Notes: generated by a model not told the origin, from the letters alone. A stretch of DNA of 64,000 nt from Lacibacter sp. H375 (GCF_037892425.1 NZ_JBBKTT010000001.1:4278001-4342000); one strand, 5' to 3'. Numbered from the stretch's first letter, positions 22,559 through 31,704 are shown. Numbers and translations: made by a program.

Positions 22559-23656
22559 ATGATACAACGTATTTGCAGAATACTCATGCTACTCTCAATG
22601 TCTATCACAATTTGTGTTGCACAAAATCAACGTGCTGCAAATATGGAAGTGATTGCCTATTACTCAGGAGGTAGCGATGCCATCGACAAATACAAAGTTG
22701 AAGAACTCACACAGATCATTTTTTCATTCGGACATTTGAAAGGAAACCGTTTGCATATCAGCAATGCAAGAGACACAGGCAGAATTCAAAAACTGGTATC
22801 GTTGAAACAACGCAACCCAAAACTAAAAGTACTTTTATCACTTGGTGGCTGGGGAGGTTGTGCACCTTGTTCTGATGTTTTTTCAACTGTTGAAGGAAGA
22901 AACGAATTTGCATTATCCGTAAAACAATTATTAGAGTTTTTTAAAGCTGATGGAATTGATCTTGATTGGGAATACCCTGCTATTGAAGGTCATCCCGGTC
23001 ATGCTTATAAAAAAGAAGATAAAGCCAATTTCACTTCGCTGGTGCAGGCACTACGAAATACACTAGGCAAAAAAGCAATTATCAGTTTTGCAGCGGGCGG
23101 TTTTGATAAATTTTTAGAGGAATCGATCGACTGGAAAGAAGTAATGCCCGTGATCAATTATGTAAACCTGATGAGTTACGATCTTGTAAGTGGTTTCAGT
23201 ACAGTCACCGGTCATCATACGCCACTCTATTCAAATAACACACAGAAGCAATCAGCTGATAATGCCGTCAGGTATTTTGAATCTATCAATGTACCCTTGC
23301 AAAAAATAATTGTCGGTGCTGCATTTTATGCACGCACCTGGGAAAATGTGAAAGATGTAAACAATGGTTTGTATCAACACGGAAATTTTAAACATTTCAT
23401 TTCATTCAGCCAGTTTAATCAACGTTTAAATAAAGACAGTGGCTTTGTGTATTACAGGGATAGCATTGCGAATGCTCCGTATGCTTACAATAAACGCACA
23501 AATACATTTGCAACATTTGACGATGAAGAATCTGTTGCGGGAAAAGTGAAGTATGTAAAACAAAAGAAGCTGGGCGGAATCATGTTCTGGGAGCTATCGC
23601 TTGACAAACCCGTAAACGGCTTGCTTAGTATTATCAATAAAGAGAAAAACAAGTAA
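22559..23656 (+). CDS. Secreted glycoside hydrolase family 18 (chitinase-like)
   Basis: 365 residues with a signal peptide (about residues 1-22, ending ICVAQ). The GH18 TIM barrel has LLSLGGWG (about residues 92-99, SxGG motif) and DGIDLDWEYP (131-140), the DxxDxDxE catalytic motif with E138 as acid. YVNLMSYD and the late GGIMFWELSLD supply the other substrate-binding strands. It probably hydrolyses beta-1,4-linked GlcNAc polymers such as chitin or peptidoglycan-like glycans. It has no carbohydrate-binding module and no T9SS tail, so it is probably periplasmic or released by another route. Confidence 0.92.
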   Translation: MIQRICRILMLLSMSITICVAQNQRAANMEVIAYYSGGSDAIDKYKVEELTQIIFSFGHLKGNRLHISNARDTGRIQKLVSLKQRNPKLKVLLSLGGWGGCAPCSDVFSTVEGRNEFALSVKQLLEFFKADGIDLDWEYPAIEGHPGHAYKKEDKANFTSLVQALRNTLGKKAIISFAAGGFDKFLEESIDWKEVMPVINYVNLMSYDLVSGFSTVTGHHTPLYSNNTQKQSADNAVRYFESINVPLQKIIVGAAFYARTWENVKDVNNGLYQHGNFKHFISFSQFNQRLNKDSGFVYYRDSIANAPYAYNKRTNTFATFDDEESVAGKVKYVKQKKLGGIMFWELSLDKPVNGLLSIINKEKNK

Positions 23657-23665
23657 TACCAACCG

Positions 23666-24133
23666 TTAAACCGGGAAGAACATCATTAAACTTTTCACCT
23701 GCTGCCTTAAACGTTCAACAGCTGTTGAGCGATGCTTAAATTCAATACCGTGTATTTCAGTCATTAATTTTTCAAACTTTGTTGCAGAACTATACAAATG
23801 CTTCATAGAATAAAGCTTACTGTTTTGTAAGGTGAACGGAATAGATATATCCAACCTGTTAGCATAGTAACGGCTTCCCAGTTGAAACTGCATCCTGTAA
23901 CTGTTGGCGATAGTTCCCGGTTCAAAGATGAGGATCATATCATGCAACCTGTCGAAGCGCCATTGCCTTTCGTAAAAAAGAAAATTAAATACTTGTAATT
24001 GAGAGGAAGGATGAATAAAAATGGCATCTCTGCCTGCTGCCTGCAGGGATGCCAAACTGATCACTTCTTCTCCTAACTTGTCTTGCAGCGCTTTTGAAAT
24101 TTCAGCGGTATTGAATAACAACATATTTATCAT
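23666..24133 (-). CDS. Hypothetical cytosolic protein
   Basis: 155 residues; the ATG at 24124 (MLLFNTAEISKALQDKLG) is an equally good start. I do not recognise it. The middle has FNFLFYERQWRFDRLHDMILIFEPGTIANSYRMQF, suggesting strands. The C-terminal part (KFEKLMTEIHGIEFKHRSTAVERLRQQVKSLM) is helical and basic. There is no signal or membrane segment. It follows the coiled-coil membrane protein by 19 bases on the same strand, so the two are probably expressed and may work together. Confidence 0.6.
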   Translation of the reverse strand: MINMLLFNTAEISKALQDKLGEEVISLASLQAAGRDAIFIHPSSQLQVFNFLFYERQWRFDRLHDMILIFEPGTIANSYRMQFQLGSRYYANRLDISIPFTLQNSKLYSMKHLYSSATKFEKLMTEIHGIEFKHRSTAVERLRQQVKSLMMFFPV

Positions 24134-24152
24134 TAAGGGATATCAGAAAATC

Positions 24153-25478
24153 TTACCGGTACTGCATTTCGCCTTCGCCATTTACTATGGCGGCTTCTGC
24201 TGTAGCATGATTGAAATGACCGAATCTTGTTTCAATGTCTTTCATGGCCAGGATCATTTCTTTCGACAGCTGTTCACGTTCATCAAGTTTGTGTTGTAAT
24301 AATTCAATTTGTAAAGAGAGTTCATCTCTTTCCCGAATGAATTCAGCGATTGTCTGTTCTTTTTCGTGTACTTGCTTATCTAATAGCCTAAGCGATGATT
24401 CAAACGCCTGTGATCTTTCTTTCCATTCTGTTTCCTTTTGCTCAAGTGAAGAGTGTACCGACCGGAATTGTTCTTCCAGGTCCTGCTTCTCCTTTGCTAT
24501 TTGTTGTAGTTCTAAAATATCTTCTTCAACCATTCTCTTTTCCTGTTGCAGCCTGGTAATATTTTCATTTAACCGTTCATTGCTTGCAAGCAATTGTTCA
24601 TACGAATAGGTATCACGAAGAATAGCAGTTAAATGATCTCTGAATTCCTCTACTTTTTCGGCTACCTGTGTTGCATGTATGCGGGTGGCAGTAATACCAG
24701 CCTTTTGCACAAGAATATCTTCACTTATATTTTTTGTTCCTTCAACGGCATTTAACTGTTGTTTCAAGCGTTCTATTTCATCTTCCAATGACTTTTCCCG
24801 TTCGGTTGTTTTAGCAAGCAACACCTGTTGCTGTAATTGTTCAACCTGCAATCTTGCTTCCGACAGTTCAATACCAAACTGCTTTTTTAGTTTTTCAGCT
24901 TCAGCCAGTTGTTCCTGCAGTTGTTCTTCAAACTTTATTTTATCGTGGTTAAACTGCTCCACCATCAACTCCTTTGAGCTGTGGTTCTCCCTTAATTGCT
25001 CGTAAGCTTCGTTTACATGAAGTTTTTCCTGCTCGGTATTACGTAATTGTTGTTCAAGTTCAAGTAAGCTACGCTCCTGCCTTGCAATTTTATCCTGAAG
25101 ATTTTGTAATATTTGTTGGCCTGCTTCTGTTTCAACATCGTCTCCTTCAACGACATTGCCTTGCCGAAGCTGCTCAATATGAGTTAACGCTTTTGCGTAC
25201 TGCACCTGCAGTTCCATATGTCTTTTTTCTGCTGCTTTCAATTCATCCTGCAACATCAATTCTGCCTCTTCTTTGCGTAATATTTCTGAACTAAATTTAT
25301 TCTGCAATGTTTCTAATTCAAGCTGCAACTCCTCTGTTTCGTTTGAACCTGACTTTAAACTGTATTTATCGAACAATAGTTTCGACACATAACCAGTTGC
25401 CAATGCCAGAAGGATTGTTAAAAATAATTCAGGTGTGTTTAAGGAATAGATTGTTCCGGGTATCACATAAAAATTCAT
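24153..25478 (-). CDS. Membrane-anchored long coiled-coil protein
   Basis: 441 residues, function unknown. One N-terminal membrane helix (about residues 15-37, ELFLTILLALATGYVSKLLF) is followed by almost continuous coiled coil (about 45-425) rich in Glu, Gln, Leu and Lys. A break falls near residues 245-290 (GTKNISEDILVQKAGITATRIHATQ). The end is a short non-helical tail EAAIVNGEGEMQYR. A strong Shine-Dalgarno AAAGGAGAA lies 8 bases before the ATG, unusual among the genes here. It resembles structural scaffold or septum/gliding-type coiled-coil proteins only in general form. Confidence 0.75.
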   Translation of the reverse strand: MNFYVIPGTIYSLNTPELFLTILLALATGYVSKLLFDKYSLKSGSNETEELQLELETLQNKFSSEILRKEEAELMLQDELKAAEKRHMELQVQYAKALTHIEQLRQGNVVEGDDVETEAGQQILQNLQDKIARQERSLLELEQQLRNTEQEKLHVNEAYEQLRENHSSKELMVEQFNHDKIKFEEQLQEQLAEAEKLKKQFGIELSEARLQVEQLQQQVLLAKTTEREKSLEDEIERLKQQLNAVEGTKNISEDILVQKAGITATRIHATQVAEKVEEFRDHLTAILRDTYSYEQLLASNERLNENITRLQQEKRMVEEDILELQQIAKEKQDLEEQFRSVHSSLEQKETEWKERSQAFESSLRLLDKQVHEKEQTIAEFIRERDELSLQIELLQHKLDEREQLSKEMILAMKDIETRFGHFNHATAEAAIVNGEGEMQYR

Positions 25479-25602
25479 AATAAATTCTCCTTTATGTAAG
25501 TTTCATTGCTACAGATCATTTCAGGGGTAAACCGTTCAACAAAAAGGATTTGCGGGAATTATTCTCTAAAAAGCAAATATCAAACCAAACTTATTTTTTG
25601 TG

Positions 25603-25631
25603 GAAAAGAAAAAAGGCCGCTAAAGCGGCCC
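25603..25631 (-). terminator. Terminator after the T9SS cargo gene
   Basis: GGCCGC (25615-25620) and GCGGCC (25625-25630) pair around TAAA. On the minus strand the hairpin is followed by a T-rich run. Its core is the same as that of the hairpin at 26760-26788. Confidence 0.8.
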
Positions 25632-25658
25632 GTTTTATAAGTGTTCTTTCGTTGCTGT

Positions 25659-26720
25659 TTATTGAATTACAATTTTACTGCTATGAAGAAGTTTCTTTTG
25701 TTCATCTGTCACCTGAACAATGTATATACCCGGCAGAGTTCTGCCGTTTAAATGTATTTGCTCTGTTTCACCTCTTCCGCTGATCTGTTTTTGAAAACTG
25801 TAAAACAGTTGACCCGTAGCACTCAACAATCGTAGTTGATAAAGACCAGGTTTTACATTGGGGAATGAAACATTGATGGTACCTGATGCGGCAACAGGAT
25901 TTGGATAAATTTTTACTTTAGAAGGAAGCAAGTTGTCAAGAATAGAGAATTTGCTACGTGTTATTATTGACATCATACCGGTCATCCCACCCATTCTTCT
26001 GGTTTGATATCCAACAACGATCACATCACCTAACAAACCTGTTGCACCTGGTTTCATTTTCACAACAACATCATTCGTCCTATTCAACGCACTGCCTTTT
26101 ATTTCTTTCATTTCATAACCAATGCTGCTGTATTGCAACACCGCTTTTTTGGAAGGGAGATGAATTGTATAATTTCCATTTGCATCTGTAACAACTCCCT
26201 GGTTTGTTCCTCTGATCATGATAGAAACACCTGCCAGCGGTTCCTTTGTTATTTCATCAACTACACTTCCTCGTACAAATAAACTTTTTTGCTGCCATGA
26301 TGGGCTATACCCCCCAAGTACAATAACCTGATCGCTCCCTATCACAGAAGTTGGTTTACAAATTTGGTTTGTGCTTTGTTTTGAAACCTGTTTTTGTAAA
26401 TGTTCTTTAAACTGCCCCTTAGCTTTTGTTGCTAACAAAAATGCAGGCAACAACAAACCCGCTGCGTATTTCAAAAAAGCGGAAGCTGGTTTTAATTCTA
26501 TTTGTTGGATTTGTCTGCCTAATTGATCATCTGTAAAACGACCACAAGCACTTCCGTTGTAGTTGTTAAAGAAGGAAATGATCTCTTCATCTGTTTGCGT
26601 TGTAAAATCCACCACATTCTTTTGACAGGAAGAACAGAACCGTCCCTGTTCAACCGGCGTCATCCTGTTCCAATCTTCATGACAGGGACCGGCAATGCTT
26701 AGGTATAATTTTTCGCTCAT
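25659..26720 (-). CDS. Carboxypeptidase-regulatory-like domain protein with T9SS type A sorting domain
   Basis: 353 residues. The first about 65 residues are a cysteine-containing domain (CHEDWNRMTPVEQGRFCSSCQKNVVDFT) seen at the start of many Bacteroidota proteins. A membrane segment follows (about residues 84-98, YAAGLLLPAFLLATK). Residues about 148-225 form a CarboxypepD_reg-like beta sandwich (RGSVVDEITKEPLAGVSIMIRGTNQGVVTD). The C-terminus has the T9SS type A tail: VKIYPNPVAASGTINVSF ... LPGIYIVQV ... HSSKIVIQ. The cytosolic-looking N-terminus with an internal membrane segment is an odd partner for a secretion tail, so topology is uncertain. It is downstream of the vWA gene. Confidence 0.8.
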   Translation of the reverse strand: MSEKLYLSIAGPCHEDWNRMTPVEQGRFCSSCQKNVVDFTTQTDEEIISFFNNYNGSACGRFTDDQLGRQIQQIELKPASAFLKYAAGLLLPAFLLATKAKGQFKEHLQKQVSKQSTNQICKPTSVIGSDQVIVLGGYSPSWQQKSLFVRGSVVDEITKEPLAGVSIMIRGTNQGVVTDANGNYTIHLPSKKAVLQYSSIGYEMKEIKGSALNRTNDVVVKMKPGATGLLGDVIVVGYQTRRMGGMTGMMSIITRSKFSILDNLLPSKVKIYPNPVAASGTINVSFPNVKPGLYQLRLLSATGQLFYSFQKQISGRGETEQIHLNGRTLPGIYIVQVTDEQKKLLHSSKIVIQ

Positions 26721-26759
26721 AGCAGTTTAGTTTGAAGTTGAAGAATTGGTTTATTGTTA

Positions 26760-26788
26760 GGGTCGGGCCGCTCAAAGCGGCCTGACCC
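26760..26788 (-). terminator. Hairpin between the vWA and T9SS cargo genes
   Basis: GGGTC-GGGCCGC-TCAAA-GCGGCC-TGACCC is a 29-base near-perfect hairpin without a T-run on the minus strand. It may attenuate transcription or protect the 3' end of the upstream vWA message. The core GGCCGC/GCGGCC is shared with the terminator at 25603-25631. Confidence 0.55.
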
Positions 26789-26798
26789 GGTGATGCAT

Positions 26799-28703
26799 TT
26801 AATCGATCACTACACTTTCATCACGCTTGGTATGTTTCTTTACCAGTGATTGTACATTCTGTACAAGCTTGATAAACTCAGTACGGTAGCCTTCTTTATC
26901 AGTACCAATTGCAGCATTTGCCTGGCGGATCACTTTATCATAGGTTGCATTGCCTTTAAATTCAGAGTTGCGCAGCAGCATACCAAACTGCGCAACAGCA
27001 GTGGCAAACCGGAAGTTTTCTGATGTTTTTTCAAATGGTATTTTTTCATCGAGCAAAGGATGAACGATGAGTTTACTTTCATTTCCATCAGGTTCTTTAT
27101 AGCGGAACTTAATGGTCATGATCTCATTCTTCAAACCACTCTTTTTATTCTTTAAAGGTTGTTGGTATTTCAATTCATCCACATCTTCAATAAAATCACT
27201 TTCAACACCAACCGGAATAATTTCATACAAAGCCGTAACAGTATGACCACTTCCTAATTCACCTGCATCTTTTTTATCGTTGTTGAAATCTTCTTTGTTG
27301 AGTAAACGGTTTTCGTAACCAACCAAGCGATATGCCTGCACCAATGCCGGATTAAATTCAACCTGCAGTTTTACATCTTTTGCAATGGTGAACATGGTGC
27401 CGCCAAATTCATTCACCAATACTTTCTTTGCTTCATTCATTCCATCGATGTAAGCATGATTGCCATTGCCTTTATTGGCCAGCTTCTGCATTTTATTGTC
27501 TTTGTAATTACCCATGCCATAACCAAGCACCGTTAAAAACACACCGCTCTTTCGTTCTTCTTCAATCAAGCGTTCCATGGCATCATCGCTGCTCATACCC
27601 ACATTAAAATCGCCATCGGTGCAAAGGATCACACGGTTGTTGCCGCCTTTTTTGATTTGTTCTTTCGCCACATTGTAAGCAAGTTTAATACCTGCGCCAC
27701 CTGCAGTAGAACCACCAGCTTCCAATTTATCAATGGCAGCCATAATTTTTTCTTTATTCATTCCGCTTGTTGATGGCAATACCAAACCTGCAGCACCTGC
27801 ATACACTACTATTGCCACATGATCCTGTTCACGCAACTGATCGACCAATAATTTCAACGAAGCTTTTACAAGTGGCAACCTGTTTTCACCACTCATTGAT
27901 CCGCTTACATCAATCAGAAAAACAAGATTTGATGGAGGAAGATTTGTTGTAGCAATTTCTTTTCCCTGCAAACCAACCATCACCAGTTTATGATCTTTGT
28001 TCCATGGGCATACACTCATTTCAGTATTGATACTGAAGGGATCGTTACCTGTTGGCTGCGGATATTTATACTTGAAATAATTGATGAACTCTTCAACACG
28101 CACCGCACCTTCAACAGGCATTTGTCCGTAATTGATCATTCGACGAACATTGCTGTATGAAGCACCATCCACATCAATAGAGAAAGTAGAAAGCGGCTCA
28201 TCTGTTACCTTACGAAAACGGTTTTCCGTAATGCCATCATAGTCTTCTGTATTGAAAGCTTCATCGCTATGAACAGATACCCCGGCTACTCTTCCCTGGA
28301 TCGCATTGGAAGGGAGACTATAACCATATATTGCTGAAGGTGCATTCTGAGTTACCATCTTTTTCTTTTGTGTTCCATAACCAATCACCACCACTTCTTC
28401 CAGTTTTTGTATTGATGGTTTTAATTTAACACTTACAGTCTGCTGGTTATTCAATTTCACTTCCTCTGTTTCGTAGCCAACATACTGAAACAAGAGTGTG
28501 CTTTTTGCCGATGCCACTTTTATACTGAAACTTCCGTTGGCATCAGTAGCGGTTCCATTCTTTTGTCCTTTCTCTGTAACTGCAACACCAGCTAATGCAG
28601 CACCGGTGTCGTCTGTTACTTTACCGGTAACAAGTACAGGTTCATAAAATGCAGTGCTGAACATAGCAGCAATAAAAACGAGTGTGGTGAATATGTAACG
28701 CAT
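26799..28703 (-). CDS. von Willebrand factor type A domain protein with N-terminal regulatory-like domain
   Basis: 634 residues. A signal or anchor helix (about 1-20) is followed by a CarboxypepD_reg-like domain (about 25-95, ending VVVIGYGTQKKK as in TonB receptors). Next come the YfbK-like vWF-associated N-terminal block (about 168-255), a vWA domain (about 258-430) with MIDAS motif D265-x-S267-x-S269, and a C-terminal DUF3520-type region (about 445-620). The family is surface or periplasmic and metal dependent. Its partners are unknown. The start codon lies only 21 bases from that of the divergent sigma factor gene, which suggests shared control. Confidence 0.87.
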   Translation of the reverse strand: MRYIFTTLVFIAAMFSTAFYEPVLVTGKVTDDTGAALAGVAVTEKGQKNGTATDANGSFSIKVASAKSTLLFQYVGYETEEVKLNNQQTVSVKLKPSIQKLEEVVVIGYGTQKKKMVTQNAPSAIYGYSLPSNAIQGRVAGVSVHSDEAFNTEDYDGITENRFRKVTDEPLSTFSIDVDGASYSNVRRMINYGQMPVEGAVRVEEFINYFKYKYPQPTGNDPFSINTEMSVCPWNKDHKLVMVGLQGKEIATTNLPPSNLVFLIDVSGSMSGENRLPLVKASLKLLVDQLREQDHVAIVVYAGAAGLVLPSTSGMNKEKIMAAIDKLEAGGSTAGGAGIKLAYNVAKEQIKKGGNNRVILCTDGDFNVGMSSDDAMERLIEEERKSGVFLTVLGYGMGNYKDNKMQKLANKGNGNHAYIDGMNEAKKVLVNEFGGTMFTIAKDVKLQVEFNPALVQAYRLVGYENRLLNKEDFNNDKKDAGELGSGHTVTALYEIIPVGVESDFIEDVDELKYQQPLKNKKSGLKNEIMTIKFRYKEPDGNESKLIVHPLLDEKIPFEKTSENFRFATAVAQFGMLLRNSEFKGNATYDKVIRQANAAIGTDKEGYRTEFIKLVQNVQSLVKKHTKRDESVVID

Positions 28704-28724
28704 AAGTTAAGATTTGGAAATAGG

Positions 28725-29381
28725 ATGCAACCATTTTTAGAATTACACAACAACTCCAAAAAATATTTTTACCTAACTTCCCGCCTCAACCTGTTTGGCT
28801 TGGCATTTATAAAGGCAAAAGATGAAACCACATTAACTGACGCAGAGCTGGTACAACTGTACCGGACGAATGCTGATTTGAATGTGCTCAGTAATCTCTA
28901 CCAGCGATATATGGACCTGATCTATGGTATTTGCCTCAAGTATCTGAAAGACCCGGAAGCGGCCAAAGATGCAGTGATCAACATATATGAAGAGCTGATT
29001 GCCAAACTGAAGCAGCATGAAGTGAGTAATTTTAAAAGCTGGTTATACACGCTCAGCCGCAACCATTGCCTCATGCAACTGCGCAAAGAAAAAGGTCATC
29101 ACACGGTAGAAATTCCTGAAACGTTTATGCAAAGCGGCGAATTAATGCATCCAGAAGCCGTAGAGCAAAAGGAAGAACAGCTCACCAGCATGGAAAAATG
29201 CCTTGAGCAACTGCCGGCAGAACAAAAAACCTGTGTTTCTTTGTTTTACCTGCAAGGGAAATGTTATAACGAGATAACCGAGCAAACCGGCATTGAATGG
29301 AATAAAGTGAGAAGTTATATACAGAATGGGCGAAGAAATTTGAAACTTTGTATGGAGAAAAATGCAGCCGATACTATTTAA
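28725..29381 (+). CDS. RNA polymerase sigma factor, sigma-70/ECF type
   Basis: 218 residues as written. The region 2 core (about residues 38-105) has LVQLYRTNADLNVLSNLYQRYMDLIYGICLKYLKDPEAAKDAV and FKSWLYTLSRNHCLMQLRKEK; region 4 (about 150-208) has LEQLPAEQKTCVSLFYLQGKCYNEITEQTGIEWNKVRSYIQNGRRNLK. The first about 33 residues (to FIKAKDET) do not look like a sigma factor, and the start at 28725 is only 21 bases from the divergent vWA gene. A TTG start near 28797 (LAFIKAKDETTL) would fit the family better. It is followed by a membrane partner, the usual sigma/regulator pairing. Confidence 0.85.
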   Translation: MQPFLELHNNSKKYFYLTSRLNLFGLAFIKAKDETTLTDAELVQLYRTNADLNVLSNLYQRYMDLIYGICLKYLKDPEAAKDAVINIYEELIAKLKQHEVSNFKSWLYTLSRNHCLMQLRKEKGHHTVEIPETFMQSGELMHPEAVEQKEEQLTSMEKCLEQLPAEQKTCVSLFYLQGKCYNEITEQTGIEWNKVRSYIQNGRRNLKLCMEKNAADTI

Positions 29382-29446
29382 TCAGCAGTAAAAAGTAAAA
29401 GATCAACTACAACGCACACGATATTGAACGCTACCTCAACAGGCAA

Positions 29447-30664
29447 ATGAATGCTGCAGAAATGCACGCCTTTGAACGGGCCATGATGGATGATCCTATG
29501 CTGGCAGATGCAGTGGATGGTTATCAACCTGTACTTGGCAAAAGGGATATTGATGCTGATATTGCTGAGTTAAAAACAAAACTCAATCCTAAAAAAGAAA
29601 ACGGGAAAGTGATCACCGGTTTCTTCCGTCCGTGGATGAGCGTGGCTGCAGGTGTTGTTATTGTGTTGACAACTGTATTGTTTTATCGAAATCAAAATCA
29701 AGCCCCAACTTCTGAAACAGTTGCTATAAAAGAACAAAAAACGGAAGACACCGTACCTGTGATAAAAGAAACGGTTGTTGATTCAACTACAGTTGCAATC
29801 AATGAATCCAAACCTATACAAGAAATTGCCACTACTCCAAAAGTTTTACCACTGAAGAAAAGAACGTCAACAAAAGACAATGTTGCTTTAGCAGAAGAAC
29901 GAAGTGATGTTGCAATAACAGAGCCCGCAGCCGCTCCGCCGGTTTTAAGTGAAGTTGTTATTGCGCCAAGTTCTCCGAAACCTGCAGCTGCGCTTGAAAA
30001 AAAACAGCAGACTTTTGATTATGCAACCAATGAAACGAAAGCAAAAACAAAATTACCAACGCTCAATAAGTTTACCGGTGTAGTAGTTGATGAAAATAAC
30101 AATCCCCTGCCCTTTGCAAATATTACAGAAGTAAAAAGCCGTGTTGGAACCTATGCTGATGCAAAGGGTAATTTCACTATGATAGCTGCCGATTCTGTTA
30201 TATCCATTGAAACAAGATCGGTAGGTTACAGTAATGCAAATGTGTTGCTGCGCAATAACCAGCAACAAAAAATTGTATTGAAAGATGAAGCAGTTACAGC
30301 AGGCGCTCCTACCCGTGATCAATTGTTTGAACGCAGTCGCAACCGCAATTCGATCATGAAAGAAGAAGTAACAGAGATGGAAAGTGAACCAGCTGATGGA
30401 TGGGACAAATATTCAACCTATGTACTCAATAATCTCCGCACGCCCGATATCAATGATAAGCGCAGGTTCAGCGAAACCCAATTACAAAAGGAAGTGGAGC
30501 TGTCATTTGATGTAAATCCTGATGGCAGTATTGCCAATGTAAAAGTGGAACGTTCCAACTGCAGCACCTGCAACACCGAGGCCATCCGCCTTATCAAAGA
30601 AGGGCCGAAATGGAAATCAAAAACAGGTAAGAAAGAACGGGCACGGTTTACCGTTCAATTTTGA
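29447..30664 (+). CDS. Single-pass membrane protein with TonB C-terminal domain, partner of the sigma factor
   Basis: 405 residues from the ATG at 29447. A conserved-looking N-terminus (MHAFERAMMDDPMLADAVDGYQ) precedes a membrane helix (about residues 66-82). A proline/alanine-rich periplasmic linker follows (about 85-205). A CarboxypepD_reg-like domain (about 208-285, FTGVVVDENNNPLPFANIT) precedes a TonB-like C-terminus (about 330-405, ELSFDVNPDGSIANVKVERSNC). In-frame sequence upstream of the ATG reads DIERYLNRQ, which fits the family, but no start codon precedes it before a stop at 29396. It probably senses envelope state and controls the sigma factor or energises a receptor. Confidence 0.78.
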   Translation: MNAAEMHAFERAMMDDPMLADAVDGYQPVLGKRDIDADIAELKTKLNPKKENGKVITGFFRPWMSVAAGVVIVLTTVLFYRNQNQAPTSETVAIKEQKTEDTVPVIKETVVDSTTVAINESKPIQEIATTPKVLPLKKRTSTKDNVALAEERSDVAITEPAAAPPVLSEVVIAPSSPKPAAALEKKQQTFDYATNETKAKTKLPTLNKFTGVVVDENNNPLPFANITEVKSRVGTYADAKGNFTMIAADSVISIETRSVGYSNANVLLRNNQQQKIVLKDEAVTAGAPTRDQLFERSRNRNSIMKEEVTEMESEPADGWDKYSTYVLNNLRTPDINDKRRFSETQLQKEVELSFDVNPDGSIANVKVERSNCSTCNTEAIRLIKEGPKWKSKTGKKERARFTVQF

Positions 30665-30710
30665 TTTTCGGCAATTTATCAATACTTCTTCCGGCTTTCG
30701 TGCAACTCCC

Positions 30711-30718
30711 TACCTTTG
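30711..30718 (+). promoter_or_regulatory. -7 box upstream of the DUF2911 gene
   Basis: TACCTTTG followed by GCG is an exact TAnnTTTG match about 100 bases before the ATG at 30820. The leader is AT-rich and holds ATATG-N8-CATAT (about 30738-30756), a possible small hairpin. Confidence 0.55.
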
Positions 30719-30819
30719 CGTCCTAAATATTATTGTTATATGAAATGAGCCATATATTTTTTTAATGAATAAATCTCATGGCGAATAACATGTGACCAAA
30801 ACACAATAAAAAATTACAC

Positions 30820-31653
30820 ATGAAAAAGTTACTTCTCGTTGCCTTTTGTATGGGCGCACTTGTAATGGCAGAAGCACAGCAATTAAGAACACCACAACCT
30901 TCCACAACACAAACAGTTAAACAGGAACTCGGTTTGGGAACAGTTGAGCTATCCTATAGCCGTCCGAACATGAAAGGACGTAAAATTTTCGGCGATCTTG
31001 TTCCTTTTGATAAAGTATGGCGCACAGGGGCCAATAATGCCACAACCCTAACCTTTACTGATGAAGTAATCATTGGCGGCACAAAAGTTCCTGCCGGCAA
31101 ATACGGTTTATTATCGATCCCTTCTGCAAACGAATGGACCATCATCATCACAAAACAAACTGATGTTACTTCACCGTCTGCTTACAAGCAGGATATGGAT
31201 GTAGTGCGAGTAAAAGCGAAACCAATGCAACTCCCATGGAGCTTTGAAACATTTGGTATTTCGTTTGAAAACATCAAAGACAATGGTTGCGAATTAATGA
31301 TGGCATGGGATAAAACATTAGTGTCTTTCCCAATCACAACTGATGTTGATGGCAAAGTAATGAAACAGATCGAAACCATTATGAAATCGGATAGTCGCCC
31401 ATATTTTGCTGCCGCTTCTTATTATGCAAACAATGGCAAAGACCTGAACCAGGCAATTGTTTGGTTCGATAAAGCGATTGAGCAAAATCCAAAAGCATTC
31501 TGGGTTTATTACCAAAAAGCAAGCACATTAGCTAAGCTTGGTAAAAAAGCTGAAGCGATTGCTGTTTCAAACAAGTCGATTGAATTGGCGAAAGAAGCAA
31601 AGAATGATGATTATGTAGCTTTGAATGAAAAGCTTCAAAAAGATATGAAATAA
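30820..31653 (+). CDS. DUF2911 domain exported protein with TPR-like tail
   Basis: 277 residues with a signal peptide (about residues 1-19, MAEAQ). The DUF2911 domain is at about 22-165: VELSYSRPNMKGRKIFGDLVPFDKVWRTGANNATTLTF and KVPAGKYGLLSIPSANEWTIIIT. The tail (about 180-277) has helix pairs like tetratricopeptide repeats (DLNQAIVWFDKAIEQNPKAFWVYYQKASTLAKLGKKAEAIAVSNKSIELA). This two-part form is common in Bacteroidota. The biochemical role is unknown; it is periplasmic or attached outside the inner membrane. It is monocistronic with its own promoter and terminator. Confidence 0.88.
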   Translation: MKKLLLVAFCMGALVMAEAQQLRTPQPSTTQTVKQELGLGTVELSYSRPNMKGRKIFGDLVPFDKVWRTGANNATTLTFTDEVIIGGTKVPAGKYGLLSIPSANEWTIIITKQTDVTSPSAYKQDMDVVRVKAKPMQLPWSFETFGISFENIKDNGCELMMAWDKTLVSFPITTDVDGKVMKQIETIMKSDSRPYFAAASYYANNGKDLNQAIVWFDKAIEQNPKAFWVYYQKASTLAKLGKKAEAIAVSNKSIELAKEAKNDDYVALNEKLQKDMK

Positions 31654-31671
31654 GGTTTCTTCTTCTAAACA

Positions 31672-31704
31672 AAAAAACCTCACAGCATTCTGTGAGGTTT
31701 TTTT
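31672..31704. terminator. Bidirectional terminator
   Basis: AAAAAACCTCACA (31672-31684) pairs with TGTGAGGTTTTTT around GCATTC. It lies between convergent genes and serves both. Confidence 0.9.

Noticed and set aside
24235-25005. Serine/cysteine-rich plus-strand frames (124 and 108 residues)
   Set aside because: They are shadows of the Glu/Gln-rich coiled-coil gene on the minus strand; the odd composition follows from the complement of GAA/CAA codons.
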